The position numbers and the translations under genes are program-made. The notes beneath the pieces are model-generated. The model ran no database searches and had not been told where the DNA came from. It worked only from the letters and a program-made list of their open reading frames with translations. This document shows positions 7,793-15,600 of a stretch of 55,690 nt of DNA, one piece after another; positions within the stretch are counted from its first letter, which is position 1; the number at the start of each line of letters is the position of its first letter. Source of the DNA: CAZNVG01 sp964576475 (GTDB lineage: Bacteria; Patescibacteriota; Saccharimonadia; Saccharimonadales; CAZNVG01); assembly GCA_964576475.1 (NCBI GenBank), contig CAZNVG010000005.1, positions 1-55,690 on the forward strand, given 5' to 3'.

Positions 7793-7873
7793 GGGAGGGA
7801 TCGGGTGCGTGCTGGCCAAGGAGTCGAATCGTCGACGTATCCTTAGCGAGCCTTATAGCTCCCGATCCCTCCC
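7793..7873 (-). terminator. Elaborate 3' dyad of the LAVTG gene
   Basis: GGGAGGGATCGGG (7793-7805) pairs perfectly with 7861-7873. Inside, AAGGA/TCCTT and GTCGA/TCGAC form a second stem. No U-tract on either strand, so it is either a U-less terminator or a folded DNA/RNA end structure of the cassette. Confidence 0.5.
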
Positions 7874-7897
7874 AGCTGCGTTCCCCAGCCGCGATGT

Positions 7898-8614
7898 CTA
7901 CCGCTGACGCGGCGTGAAGTACTTGCGCACCAGCTTGTCGCGGTAGGCGAAGATCATCAGGCCGATGCCCAGGACGACGAGGAAGACGCCGAGGTAACCG
8001 AGGGGCTTGGATGCCTTGCCGGTGACGGCGAGCTGGTCACGACGCGGAGTCGTAGACGGCGCGACAGTCGTCGGCGTGACCTTGATGGTCGTCGTGGTGT
8101 CGAGCTTGATCGGCACCGTGGTGCTGGTCGTGCTCGTCGTCGACGGAGCTGCGGTGGTCGTCGTGGCCGGCACCGTGGTGCTGGTCGTGCTCGTCGTGCT
8201 GGTCGTCGACGGAATCGTCGTCGGCGGCGTTGACTCGCAGTTGATCGACTCGTAGCTGGCCTGACGCCCGAGCAGCTGACCCTGGTACTCGACCTCGAAC
8301 CCGATGACACCGCCGAGAATCGAAGTCTCGTTGGTGGTGATCGTGAAGGGGACGAGCTGACCAGGCATGATGACGCCGAGGCTCTTCTTCTCGAAGGGCG
8401 TGACTGCGTCGACCTCCATCTGCGCGTTCGGCTTGCCGATCTTCTCCGAGTTCTTGAAGTAGGACTCGATGATGACCTTGCCGTCGACGCACTTGCTCGT
8501 CGCCTGCTGGTAGGTGTCGCATGCACCCGCCACACCCGCGAGGATGAAGAGGGAGACTGCGGATGCCAACAGGATGAACGGCAATCGCTTGATGGTCTGC
8601 ATTGTGTTGCTCAT
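7898..8614 (-). CDS. Secreted wall-anchored protein with Thr/Ser/Pro stalk and LAVTG sorting signal
   Basis: 238 aa, strongly GC-rich. Signal peptide with hydrophobic core and AGVAGAC cleavage region (about 1-32). A globular domain (33-130) holds cysteines at the start (ACDTY, KCVDG) and end (NCEST), then a low-complexity Thr/Ser/Pro/Val stalk (about 131-195). The C-terminus has a textbook sortase signal: LAVTG, a hydrophobic helix and a basic tail (YRDKLVRKYFTPRQR). LAxTG motifs are typical substrates of actinobacterial class E sortases. The ribosome site is weak, so the start (ATG at 8614 or four codons later) is uncertain. It faces away from the small RNA cluster. The likely donor is an actinobacterium; role at the surface unknown. 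Confidence 0.8.
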   Translation of the reverse strand: MSNTMQTIKRLPFILLASAVSLFILAGVAGACDTYQQATSKCVDGKVIIESYFKNSEKIGKPNAQMEVDAVTPFEKKSLGVIMPGQLVPFTITTNETSILGGVIGFEVEYQGQLLGRQASYESINCESTPPTTIPSTTSTTSTTSTTVPATTTTAAPSTTSTTSTTVPIKLDTTTTIKVTPTTVAPSTTPRRDQLAVTGKASKPLGYLGVFLVVLGIGLMIFAYRDKLVRKYFTPRQR

Positions 8615-8689
8615 TTCTGCTTCTGCATGTCAGCGCCATAATGGCACTGAAGGGAACATGCATTAGCTTGGTAGGGAAGTTGCTTGTCG

Positions 8690-8743
8690 GGTACGGTACC
8701 CGTACAGCTTGCGAATGTTCGTAAACTCTACGGGTACCGTACC
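8690..8743. promoter_or_regulatory. 15-bp perfect inverted repeat in the leader of the LAVTG gene
   Basis: GGTACGGTACCCGTA (8690-8704) and its reverse complement (8729-8743); the loop carries CGAA/TTCG. It lies 5' of the minus-strand gene. On the plus strand CTTCACTTTT follows, so termination of plus-strand transcription is also possible. Confidence 0.5.
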
Positions 8744-8751
8744 TTCACTTT

Positions 8752-8764
8752 TCATACCTGACTT
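8752..8764 (-). repeat. Right copy of 13-bp inverted repeat flanking a GC-rich cassette
   Basis: TCATACCTGACTT, exact reverse complement of 7770-7782; composition returns to AT-rich right after it. Confidence 0.5.
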
Positions 8765-8799
8765 GTTAAGGTTCGTTCTGCTCCTAGAGAAAACTCTAG

Positions 8800-8959
8800 A
8801 AAAACAAAACCTCCGAGATCGCTTAGTGGAGCGGACCGGAGGTATGGACAATAAACATATTGCATCCTCGGTTTCGCTACTGACTCCCCGATTGCCCAAG
8901 CGACCAAATACAGGCAAAAGGATCATAGTCCGGATGGTTCTCTCACAATAAGATAACCA
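8800..8959 (-). ncRNA. Small RNA gene R1 (twin of R3)
   Basis: Minus strand: promoter TTGACT (8989-8994), 17-bp spacer, TAATAT (8966-8971), predicted start near 8959. The transcript contains the 77-nt core 8863-8939 that is identical in R3, then an intrinsic terminator: ACCTCCG/CGGAGGT stem (8809-8815 with 8837-8843) followed by TTTTGTTTTT. In the core I see a closing stem CATCC/GGATG, GACT/AGTC, TTGCC/GGCAA and a possible pseudoknot TCGCT/AGCGA. No ORF with a ribosome site. Length about 160 nt. I do not recognise it as 6S, SRP, tmRNA, RNase P or a common riboswitch. Confidence 0.75.
8863..8939 (-). repeat. 77-bp identical core, copy in R1
   Basis: 77 of 77 positions match 9229-9305 in the same orientation, offset 366 bp, while the flanks diverge. 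Confidence 0.95.
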
Positions 8960-8965
8960 ACCGAC

Positions 8966-8994
8966 ATATTACAACAAAATATCATAAAAGTCAA
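8966..8994 (-). promoter_or_regulatory. R1 promoter TTGACT-17-TAATAT
   Basis: Near-consensus sigma70-type boxes with optimal spacing. The R2 promoter (9004-9012) lies just beyond it and points the other way. Confidence 0.8.
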
Positions 8995-9003
8995 TATTAT
9001 GTA

Positions 9004-9012
9004 TGCTATAAT
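9004..9012 (+). promoter_or_regulatory. R2 promoter, extended -10 TGCTATAAT
   Basis: Consensus TATAAT with an upstream TG; no clear -35. Predicted start near 9019. Confidence 0.7.
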
Positions 9013-9018
9013 ACATAT

Positions 9019-9107
9019 AAGCCAACAGTAGTAGATACGTAAATAGGACCCGTACTAGCTACCTCAAGCGGTCTCTTGAGGTAGCTCATGCGAGCCCTAT
9101 TCTTTTT
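9019..9107 (+). ncRNA. Small RNA gene R2, divergent from R1
   Basis: About 89 nt from an extended -10 promoter to an intrinsic terminator. A perfect 12-bp hairpin AGCTACCTCAAG/CTTGAGGTAGCT (9057-9068 with 9075-9086) is enclosed by AATAGG/CCTATT (9042-9047 with 9096-9101) and followed by CTTTTT. No coding potential. Its CTTGAGGTAG strand could pair over 7 nt with CTACCTC in the 3' part of R3; this may be chance. Confidence 0.6.
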
Positions 9108-9170
9108 ACAGAGGTAGATAGCACTAGCGGTAGCGGGTTGAATGGACCGTACAACCCTAGCCGTAGAGTC

Positions 9171-9316
9171 AAAAAAACCTCTGATCTGGCCACTTATGGA
9201 GCGCAAAACAGAGGTAGACATAGAGATCCATCCTCGGTTTCGCTACTGACTCCCCGATTGCCCAAGCGACCAAATACAGGCAAAAGGATCATAGTCCGGA
9301 TGGTTTGTAATAAACC
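9171..9316 (-). ncRNA. Small RNA gene R3 (twin of R1)
   Basis: Minus strand: TTGACA (9346-9351), 17-bp spacer, TATTGT (9323-9328), start near 9316. It carries the 77-nt core 9229-9305, then a terminator ACCTCTG/CAGAGGT (9177-9183 with 9209-9215) plus seven T. Against R1 the terminator stem has a compensatory change (C-G pair to T-A pair), which supports pairing in both. About 146 nt. Family unknown. Confidence 0.75.
9229..9305 (-). repeat. 77-bp identical core, copy in R3
   Basis: Second copy of the core described at 8863-8939, flanked here by its own promoter and terminator. Confidence 0.95.
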
Positions 9317-9322
9317 GAACTT

Positions 9323-9351
9323 ACAATAAACTACTTACAATAATCTGTCAA
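9323..9351 (-). promoter_or_regulatory. R3 promoter TTGACA-17-TATTGT
   Basis: Consensus -35 and a 4/6 -10 with optimal spacing, divergent from the 9377-9382 promoter of the next gene. Confidence 0.8.
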
Positions 9352-9376
9352 TACTACTTTAACAATAGGCAGTTGT

Positions 9377-9382
9377 TATACT
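9377..9382 (+). promoter_or_regulatory. -10 box giving a leaderless mRNA for the 409-aa protein
   Basis: TATACT ends 6 nt before the ATG at 9389, so the start codon should be at the 5' end of the transcript; no Shine-Dalgarno. Confidence 0.6.
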
Positions 9383-9388
9383 AAGCAC

Positions 9389-10618
9389 ATGCCAGATACT
9401 ACATCACCAATTGACCAGCAACCATCGACAGATGAGACTTCGGAGACTGCAGTCAAACAGCCAGCGGGCAGATCGAAACGTAAGTTTTTCGTAGCCGGTG
9501 TTGTACTCATTATTGTACTGATCGTAGCCTCGGCTGGGGCCGTAATTATAACCCGCAGGAGCAACGAAACTACTCATTCTTCACTCAAGGCACTAGATTC
9601 AAATGACGCACAAGAAGTATTTGAATTAATAACAGCGAACAAGTGGTGTACGGGTATTACCAATGAGGAGTTTGGAGATCATACCGATACTGCTTACATG
9701 CCAGACGGTAGCTATCTGCAACAAAGCTACTCTGACTATCCAATAGAGCCTGTGAATCTGCAGTGGACGCTAGCTCCAGGCGAGAATCGTGAATGGTACA
9801 TAGTGCTTAGCGACGGAACACGAACTAAAGTTGAGATCGATTCTGCTCAGAATCTTTTCGGCCTAAATAAGTGCGAAAAGATACAGAACAAAGGATATAG
9901 CGCTCGCAGTCTTCCTACGATCGAACCGTCAGACATTCAAAAAAATTTGATGGTAAAACTGCAGAGTACAAAATGGATGAGAACTGATTCGTTTGACACC
10001 GAAAGAGAGCCGATGACAATGGTGTTCGGCGATTCTTATGTCGCGACGGCGACATACAGGAATGAGTCTTGTGTGAATAAGGGCTACTGGTATGTACGGA
10101 ACAATCAGATCGCAGTAAAATTTAATCCCGATAACTGTGACCCAAGAGATAACACAGACACAGCGGACTTTGTGTTTATGTTTGATAGCACAGGAAGGCT
10201 CGTTGAGGACTCGGAAGTCTTGTTTGTGGCGGAGAAGGATTACAATTCATCAAAGTCGACTTTCAGAATGTTTGGAAATGAAGAAATTGAGGTAGAAATT
10301 ACGGTGCCGGCTCCGCTGTTGCTCGATACGGAACAAAAAGCAAAGGTGCGTGTGACCAATAACGTTGCGAAATACAGACAGCAGAAGAGAAGTCTGCGAG
10401 TTACTTCGTTTGGTGTTTCAGATAGTCCTCGGATGAGCGGCGTAATGTCAGATGAGAAAGTCCAGGGTGTCGCGATAGATAAGGGTGAGTCGTATGATTT
10501 TGAAACCACAATTCGTATAGACAGTCAGAAGCTAAAATCAAAACAAGTATACTTTAACCTTTCGGTAGAGATTGATGGTTCGGAAGCTCAGGTAACTGAC
10601 TCAATTGGACTTCCGTGA
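9389..10618 (+). CDS. Single-pass membrane protein with large extracellular part, unknown
   Basis: 409 aa. A short acidic, Thr/Ser-rich cytoplasmic tail (1-30), a basic stop (GRSKRK) and one TM helix (about 33-54) precede a large outside domain with cysteine pairs (WCTG...NKCEK; ESCVN...NCDPRD) that could form disulfides. The C-terminal third (about 290-409) looks like an immunoglobulin-like beta sandwich (VEITVPAPLLLDTEQKAKVRV). No enzyme motif seen. Convergent with the ABC permease gene, whose stop lies 6 nt away. Possibly another surface component of the adjacent giant-protein locus. Confidence 0.65.
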   Translation: MPDTTSPIDQQPSTDETSETAVKQPAGRSKRKFFVAGVVLIIVLIVASAGAVIITRRSNETTHSSLKALDSNDAQEVFELITANKWCTGITNEEFGDHTDTAYMPDGSYLQQSYSDYPIEPVNLQWTLAPGENREWYIVLSDGTRTKVEIDSAQNLFGLNKCEKIQNKGYSARSLPTIEPSDIQKNLMVKLQSTKWMRTDSFDTEREPMTMVFGDSYVATATYRNESCVNKGYWYVRNNQIAVKFNPDNCDPRDNTDTADFVFMFDSTGRLVEDSEVLFVAEKDYNSSKSTFRMFGNEEIEVEITVPAPLLLDTEQKAKVRVTNNVAKYRQQKRSLRVTSFGVSDSPRMSGVMSDEKVQGVAIDKGESYDFETTIRIDSQKLKSKQVYFNLSVEIDGSEAQVTDSIGLP

Positions 10619-10624
10619 TACTGC

Positions 10625-11845
10625 CTATTCTCTCCTAAGGGCGTCGATTGGGTTGATCCTTTGTGCGCGCCGGGCGGGGAAGTAAACTACGGCTAGACCG
10701 ACAACGATCATAAATAGAATAAGTACAACCGCCAGCCAGAATGGCATAGAGAATACGTTGAACATCTCAGTAGAGCGATCGGCAGCGTTTTGGTTGAGCA
10801 ACTTGTTCACGATAGTGGCTCCGAGTAGCGACAGAAGCAGGCCACAAATAGCGCCAACTACCGATAGCATAACGGCCTCAAACATAAACAGCCGACGCAT
10901 ATCTTTTGGTCGACCCCCCATGGTTATCATGAGTCCGATTTCCTTTGTGCGCTCCAAAAGAGAGATGGTAAGTGTGTTAAACATACCTAGTATAGCTACG
11001 ATCATACCAATGCCACCGAAGCTTGCGAGAATAATATTGAAGAATTTAAACAGCTGATTTATCTGATCAAGCGTGTCTATTGGCGAGTTGGTTTGGAAGC
11101 CGCTCCCTTCAATCTGCTTACGTAGTGACGTGACGTTTGCGAGGTCATCGCTGACGACTTTCATCTGCTTGTACGTAGGAACGCCCGCAACGTCAAATAC
11201 CGCACTCGATACGAATATCTCACTGTTATTGCCCGAGTCTACAACACCGATTATTTTGAAGACATCACGGAGTTCTGACTTCTCTAAATTAGCGCCAATT
11301 AGCGGAACTACTACTTTAAGATCTTGACCAACAGCTTTCTTTTGGTCGGCAAGGCCGAGGTTTTTAAGTGCTGACTTGCTGACAACTACCGATTTAGGGT
11401 CTTCGTCCTTCTTGAGCAGTCGACCTTCGATAAGATCTAGTTGTGTCAGTTCTTGAAACGTATAATCCCAGCCGTAGATGACGCTGTCTACTTCGCCACC
11501 TTGCGCAGAGATGCTCGTAGGGAATGAGTATTCTAGTCCGGTTCTAGATACGTGTGGATAGGTTTTGATTTTGTTAACCGCAGCAGCATCGAGCTTTATG
11601 ATGCTAGAGTTGGGGCTTGAGACATCGAGTGCTTTTAGTGATTTGTCGCCAATAACTTGGTTTGTGACGACATTCTGTAAGCCAAGGCCAAATGACACTA
11701 AGAATGCAATTGAGCCAATGCCGATCACAACACCAAACATGGTGAGAAAAGAGCGGAGCTTTCGGCTGACGATATTTCGCCATGCCATATAAAGCAAAGT
11801 GCTAAGTGGAATGTGTGCTTTCTTTGGGCCGGCGTCTTCGATCAT
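10625..11845 (-). CDS. MacB/FtsX-type ABC transporter permease (second operon)
   Basis: 406 aa, four TM helices in the MacB arrangement: TM1 near residue 40 (FLTMFGVVIGIGSIAFLVSFG), a large MacB_PCD extracellular domain (about 65-270), then three TMs. Hallmarks are FNTLTISLLERTKEIGL and the C-terminal YFPARRAQRINPIDALR coupling motif. Starts with a 4-nt ATGA overlap onto its ATPase. MacB-type transporters act by mechanotransmission, moving or releasing extracytoplasmic proteins rather than pumping through the membrane. It is downstream of the 2032-aa surface protein and is a paralog of the permease at 18819-20069, so each giant-protein operon has its own transporter. Confidence 0.9.
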   Translation of the reverse strand: MIEDAGPKKAHIPLSTLLYMAWRNIVSRKLRSFLTMFGVVIGIGSIAFLVSFGLGLQNVVTNQVIGDKSLKALDVSSPNSSIIKLDAAAVNKIKTYPHVSRTGLEYSFPTSISAQGGEVDSVIYGWDYTFQELTQLDLIEGRLLKKDEDPKSVVVSKSALKNLGLADQKKAVGQDLKVVVPLIGANLEKSELRDVFKIIGVVDSGNNSEIFVSSAVFDVAGVPTYKQMKVVSDDLANVTSLRKQIEGSGFQTNSPIDTLDQINQLFKFFNIILASFGGIGMIVAILGMFNTLTISLLERTKEIGLMITMGGRPKDMRRLFMFEAVMLSVVGAICGLLLSLLGATIVNKLLNQNAADRSTEMFNVFSMPFWLAVVLILFMIVVGLAVVYFPARRAQRINPIDALRRE

Positions 11846-12615
11846 TTTTGTTTTACCTTTGATAGTCTTATGATTCTTTGCTTCATCTCGCGCATTAGTC
11901 GGTCGGTCGTTTGCAGGGCGTCCTTATTTTCCAGTAGGGTACCTTGCCCGTCTTGGATATGAATAAGGAAATCTCCCAGCGGTAAATATTCAATGTTGTG
12001 TGTCACTAATATTATGGTGCGGTTAAGGTCGCGGTTATAACTTTCCAGCAACGCCATAATCATGTCGCCATTTTTACTATCGAGGTTTCCAGTTGGCTCA
12101 TCGGCGATTATGTACATTGGGTTATGAACAATTGCTCTCGCCATTGCAACACGTTGTTGTTCTCCGCCAGACAATACGAGTTGGTTTTTCTTAGCATATG
12201 GAGCCATGTCGACTCGCTGCAATGCGTCCATGGCTTGCTTGGCGGCTTGCTTGCGAGAATAGCCGAGGAAGTGCAGGGGGACTGCGACGTTTTCGAGTAC
12301 GCTAAGACTGCTCACCCAGTAATTCTGCTGGTAAACGATACCGATACGATTTGCGCGAAAATGTGCCAACTTCTCGGGACTCAGGGTGTATATATCGTCT
12401 CCCTCGAAATAAACGTCACCTGTTGAAGGCGACTGTATGCCGCTCAGGATATTAAGAAGCGTGGATTTACCGGAGCCAGATGGTCCGTAGATGATATTGA
12501 AAGAACTACTATGGATGTTGAAACTTATCGGTTTCAAAACTTGCAGAGTCTCTTCACCGACCTTAAATGATTGGGTGATATTGGTCGCTTTTATGAGGAT
12601 GTTTTTGTCGTCCAT
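11842..12615 (-). CDS. MacB/LolD-type ABC transporter ATPase (second operon)
   Basis: 257 aa. Walker A GPSGSGKS (44-51), Q-loop YQQN, signature LSGGEQQR, Walker B YIIADEPT, D-loop NLDSKNG and switch VTHN are all intact, so it should hydrolyse ATP. The C-terminal 30 residues are basic and helical. It sits 3 nt after the giant protein gene and overlaps the permease start by 4 nt, indicating one transcript and a dedicated transporter. Confidence 0.9.
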   Translation of the reverse strand: MDDKNILIKATNITQSFKVGEETLQVLKPISFNIHSSSFNIIYGPSGSGKSTLLNILSGIQSPSTGDVYFEGDDIYTLSPEKLAHFRANRIGIVYQQNYWVSSLSVLENVAVPLHFLGYSRKQAAKQAMDALQRVDMAPYAKKNQLVLSGGEQQRVAMARAIVHNPMYIIADEPTGNLDSKNGDMIMALLESYNRDLNRTIILVTHNIEYLPLGDFLIHIQDGQGTLLENKDALQTTDRLMREMKQRIIRLSKVKQK

Positions 12616-12618
12616 AGC

Positions 12619-15600
12619 TTAGAAACCAAATACCTTTCTGAGTGTATTTAGCACTATATTGAGGACACTGTCGGACGCACGACCAATGATAGAAGGCTGG
12701 CTCTCGCCTTGGCCGGCATTGCCTGAGCGGTCTTTAGAAATTGGTTTTATGGTATAGACTTTACTAGTTGGCAGATCCGAAATGATCACAATATGGTCAG
12801 TTGTTAGGGCTGCGTCTTCGGCTGTACGACTATTGAATTCAGTCGCGTTTGATCCTTCAGCGAAGGCCACCTGGCTCGTTGATGGTTCATCGGTCTTCCA
12901 GGAGACGACAATCTGTCCTCGTGCCTCAGCTCCCGATCCTCGTACTGTCGGCTCTATCGTTATCGCAGTAACTTTTGGAGGACGTGTATCGAGTGCTGTC
13001 TTGAAAGATTGGCGATCTGAAGCTGCAAGGTTCCCGTCGGCATCACGTCCTTGCGCTAAGAGGAAATACTCACTGTTATCCTCCAGACCCTTGATGATCA
13101 TCTCGTGCGAGGTCTTAAGTTCGTTCAAGCTTACGTCGATTCCATTTGAACCAGATTTACCATAGGTGACAATGCTGTTCGTTGGAATGTTGGTTGACCA
13201 TGTGATTTGCTGTGTGCTTGTTGGTTCGCCAGCAACGGGCTGGAATCTAAGGTTGGCAATGCGCGGACGTTGCGGCGTGGTGAGTGAAAAGATACTGCTT
13301 TGGTATTCTCCGCCCTCAGAATCAAACATGATAATCTTGTAGAAGTATTTTGTTCCGTCATCAAGGCCGTCGAGTGATGTGCTGTAAGTCGACTCGCTCA
13401 TGGAAGTATTGATCGTCTTTACACCACCAAATGAGTCAGACTTACCATATATAAAGTTAACTTTGACAGCATCTTTGACGGTGAACTGAATTGTCGCACC
13501 GCTTAGATTTACCTTCAGCGATTGAACTTCTTTCAGCACAGGAGCGGGTGCTGTCGTGAAAGTGTATTCTTGGCTTGTTCCCGTATTACCGTCCTCGTCA
13601 GTCCAACGTGCTTTGAAGTAATAGGTTGTACCTGCTGCGAGGTTGTCGAGCTCAAGTTTGTGGGCACTCACCTGTGAGCTATTTCCGATTTCTGATGCAC
13701 TATACTCGCCGCTTGTTGTACCTATCTGGATTTTACTGTCTGAAGCGCGGTCGGTGTTCCAGGCGATCGTTGCGCGTTTTGTAGTTATTTCACTCACGAC
13801 TGCGTCGGATGTTTGAGTGGCAGGTGCAGTGAATTTACCTGTAGGGGTTTCTGATACGACAGTACTCTCTGCGCCGCAGTTGTTTGCGCTATCACAGGCT
13901 TTGACTTTGTAGAAATATTCCTGCTGGCTCAGTCCAGTGTCGACATACGAGGCACTAGTGCTCGTTCCGATTTGTGTGAAGTTACTGTTGTCGGTCGAAC
14001 GCATAACTCGGTATTGAGCAATGCCAGCGCCTAGTGATGAAGGCTGGTCCCAAGTGATTGCAAGTCGCCAGTTACTATTTGCTTTGATCGAGACATCGAC
14101 GACATCAGCATTTGTTGGAATTCCTGGCGCAGACGTATTTGCCGTAAAGGTGACCGATGCGAGACTTGAGTAGTTGATTGCACCGAAGTCATCCTTACCA
14201 ACTACGTAGAATGTGTTGTCGCCAGGCTGTGTTGCATAAGCACCTGGTCCGATCGATGTTTGACCCTGTGACGTGTAGTTACAACTATTTACCGTTGGCA
14301 GGGTGTTCACGGTGTAGCAGTAGATCAGTTTGTCGGCATTGCCTGTAGTGGTATTGAACGTTGACGGCGCATCCCAATCAAATGAGAATTCATTAGTGGT
14401 GTTGGTGCTCGGATCGGCAGTTAGGTTTTGTGGCGGGGTAGGCGCACCGCTTGTATTGATCTTTAGGGCGGCAGTGACGTAGTTGGTTGTTACGTTGCCG
14501 GCTTCGTCCCACGTGCGGAAGTAGATCGTATTGATGCCGTCGCTAAGATTGTCGTAGTCTGTAGGATCAACAGTGTCGTAGCTGCCATCGTTATTCAGTA
14601 GATCAGAAGTATTTCCGCTGCCGTTATGGCTGTCGCCATACCATGTGCCGCTTGCACCTATACGATACTGCAGGCCGATAACTCCTGAGTTATTATCTGA
14701 CGCTGCTTGACCGCCACTCGTTGGCCATGTAAGTGTGGCAGCCTTAGAGTTTAAGAATCCGGAAGGAGCGGAGATAAACCCTGGGTTTGATGGCGCAGTG
14801 TTATCAAATCTGAACTGGAATTGCTCGGCAGTAGCGAAGAGGTTTCCCGCGTTGTCGATTGCTTTGATGCGCAGATAATAGGGGTCGCTTGAGCTAGACA
14901 GAGCGGTTCCGAGTAGACCCGCCGTTGCAAGGTCGAGATTAGTCGAGCTTACCGCGAACGGGCAATTGCCACCCGTATTGGCTGTGCCGGTACCAAGCAT
15001 GCCTTTAGTCGTGGCAGGATCGGCACTGGCGGTTTGTCCGAGGTAGAGACAATACCCGAGCACTCCCGCACCGCCGTCAGTAGCGGCATCCCATGAGAAG
15101 TAAGGCGACGCACCGTTTGTCCAGTCGTTGCTACTCAAGGTTGAGCCAGCGTTTGCCTTGAGGGCCGTAATGTTTGTTGCGTTAGTATCTGGGCCGTTGA
15201 CGTCAGATGTTGCAGACAGTGTCACGGAATCTAGTTGTACACGTTGCGTGCCATCGCCCGTCAAGACTGCCTGCCATTTAATGCCATTAAATGTAACGGG
15301 GAAGGTGGCGATGTTTGTATTGATTGTGGCTATCGTGTTCGTGTCGGACGTGGAGTTGGAAGCGCCCCAGGCGCTGCCGGTCCAATACTTCCATGTAGCA
15401 CCGGCGTCATCGCTGAGGCGGTATTTAATTGTTCCACCGTTTGCGGTTTCGCTAGCAGCTAGTCCGTCCCAATGATCCACTCCTGTCGTACGAACCGCGC
15501 TATTCAGTACTATCGACTGGGCAGTATTGGCATAAGGCTTCGTTGTGAAGCTAGACCGCGCAGAGTTACTGAGGCGTATTTCATCAAGCGATCCAGCAAA

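Noticed and set aside
878..7873. Integron attC sites at the ends of GC-rich blocks
   Set aside because: Long dyads exist, but the conserved RYYYAAC and GTTRRRY core boxes are not found and no integrase is in the window; left as an open alternative only.
7957..8663. Long Arg/Ser-rich and His/Asp-rich ORFs over the LAVTG gene
   Set aside because: Alternate frames of a GC-rich gene with Thr/Ser codon runs; composition is artefactual.
8863..9305. CRISPR or DGR template/variable repeat
   Set aside because: Only two copies, 366 bp apart, each with promoter and terminator; no cas genes, no reverse transcriptase and no adenine-specific differences.
8709..9329. Two ORFs (80 and 63 aa) sharing an identical 24-residue C-terminus
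   Set aside because: Their shared part is only the translation of the 77-bp RNA core on the opposite strand; no ribosome sites.
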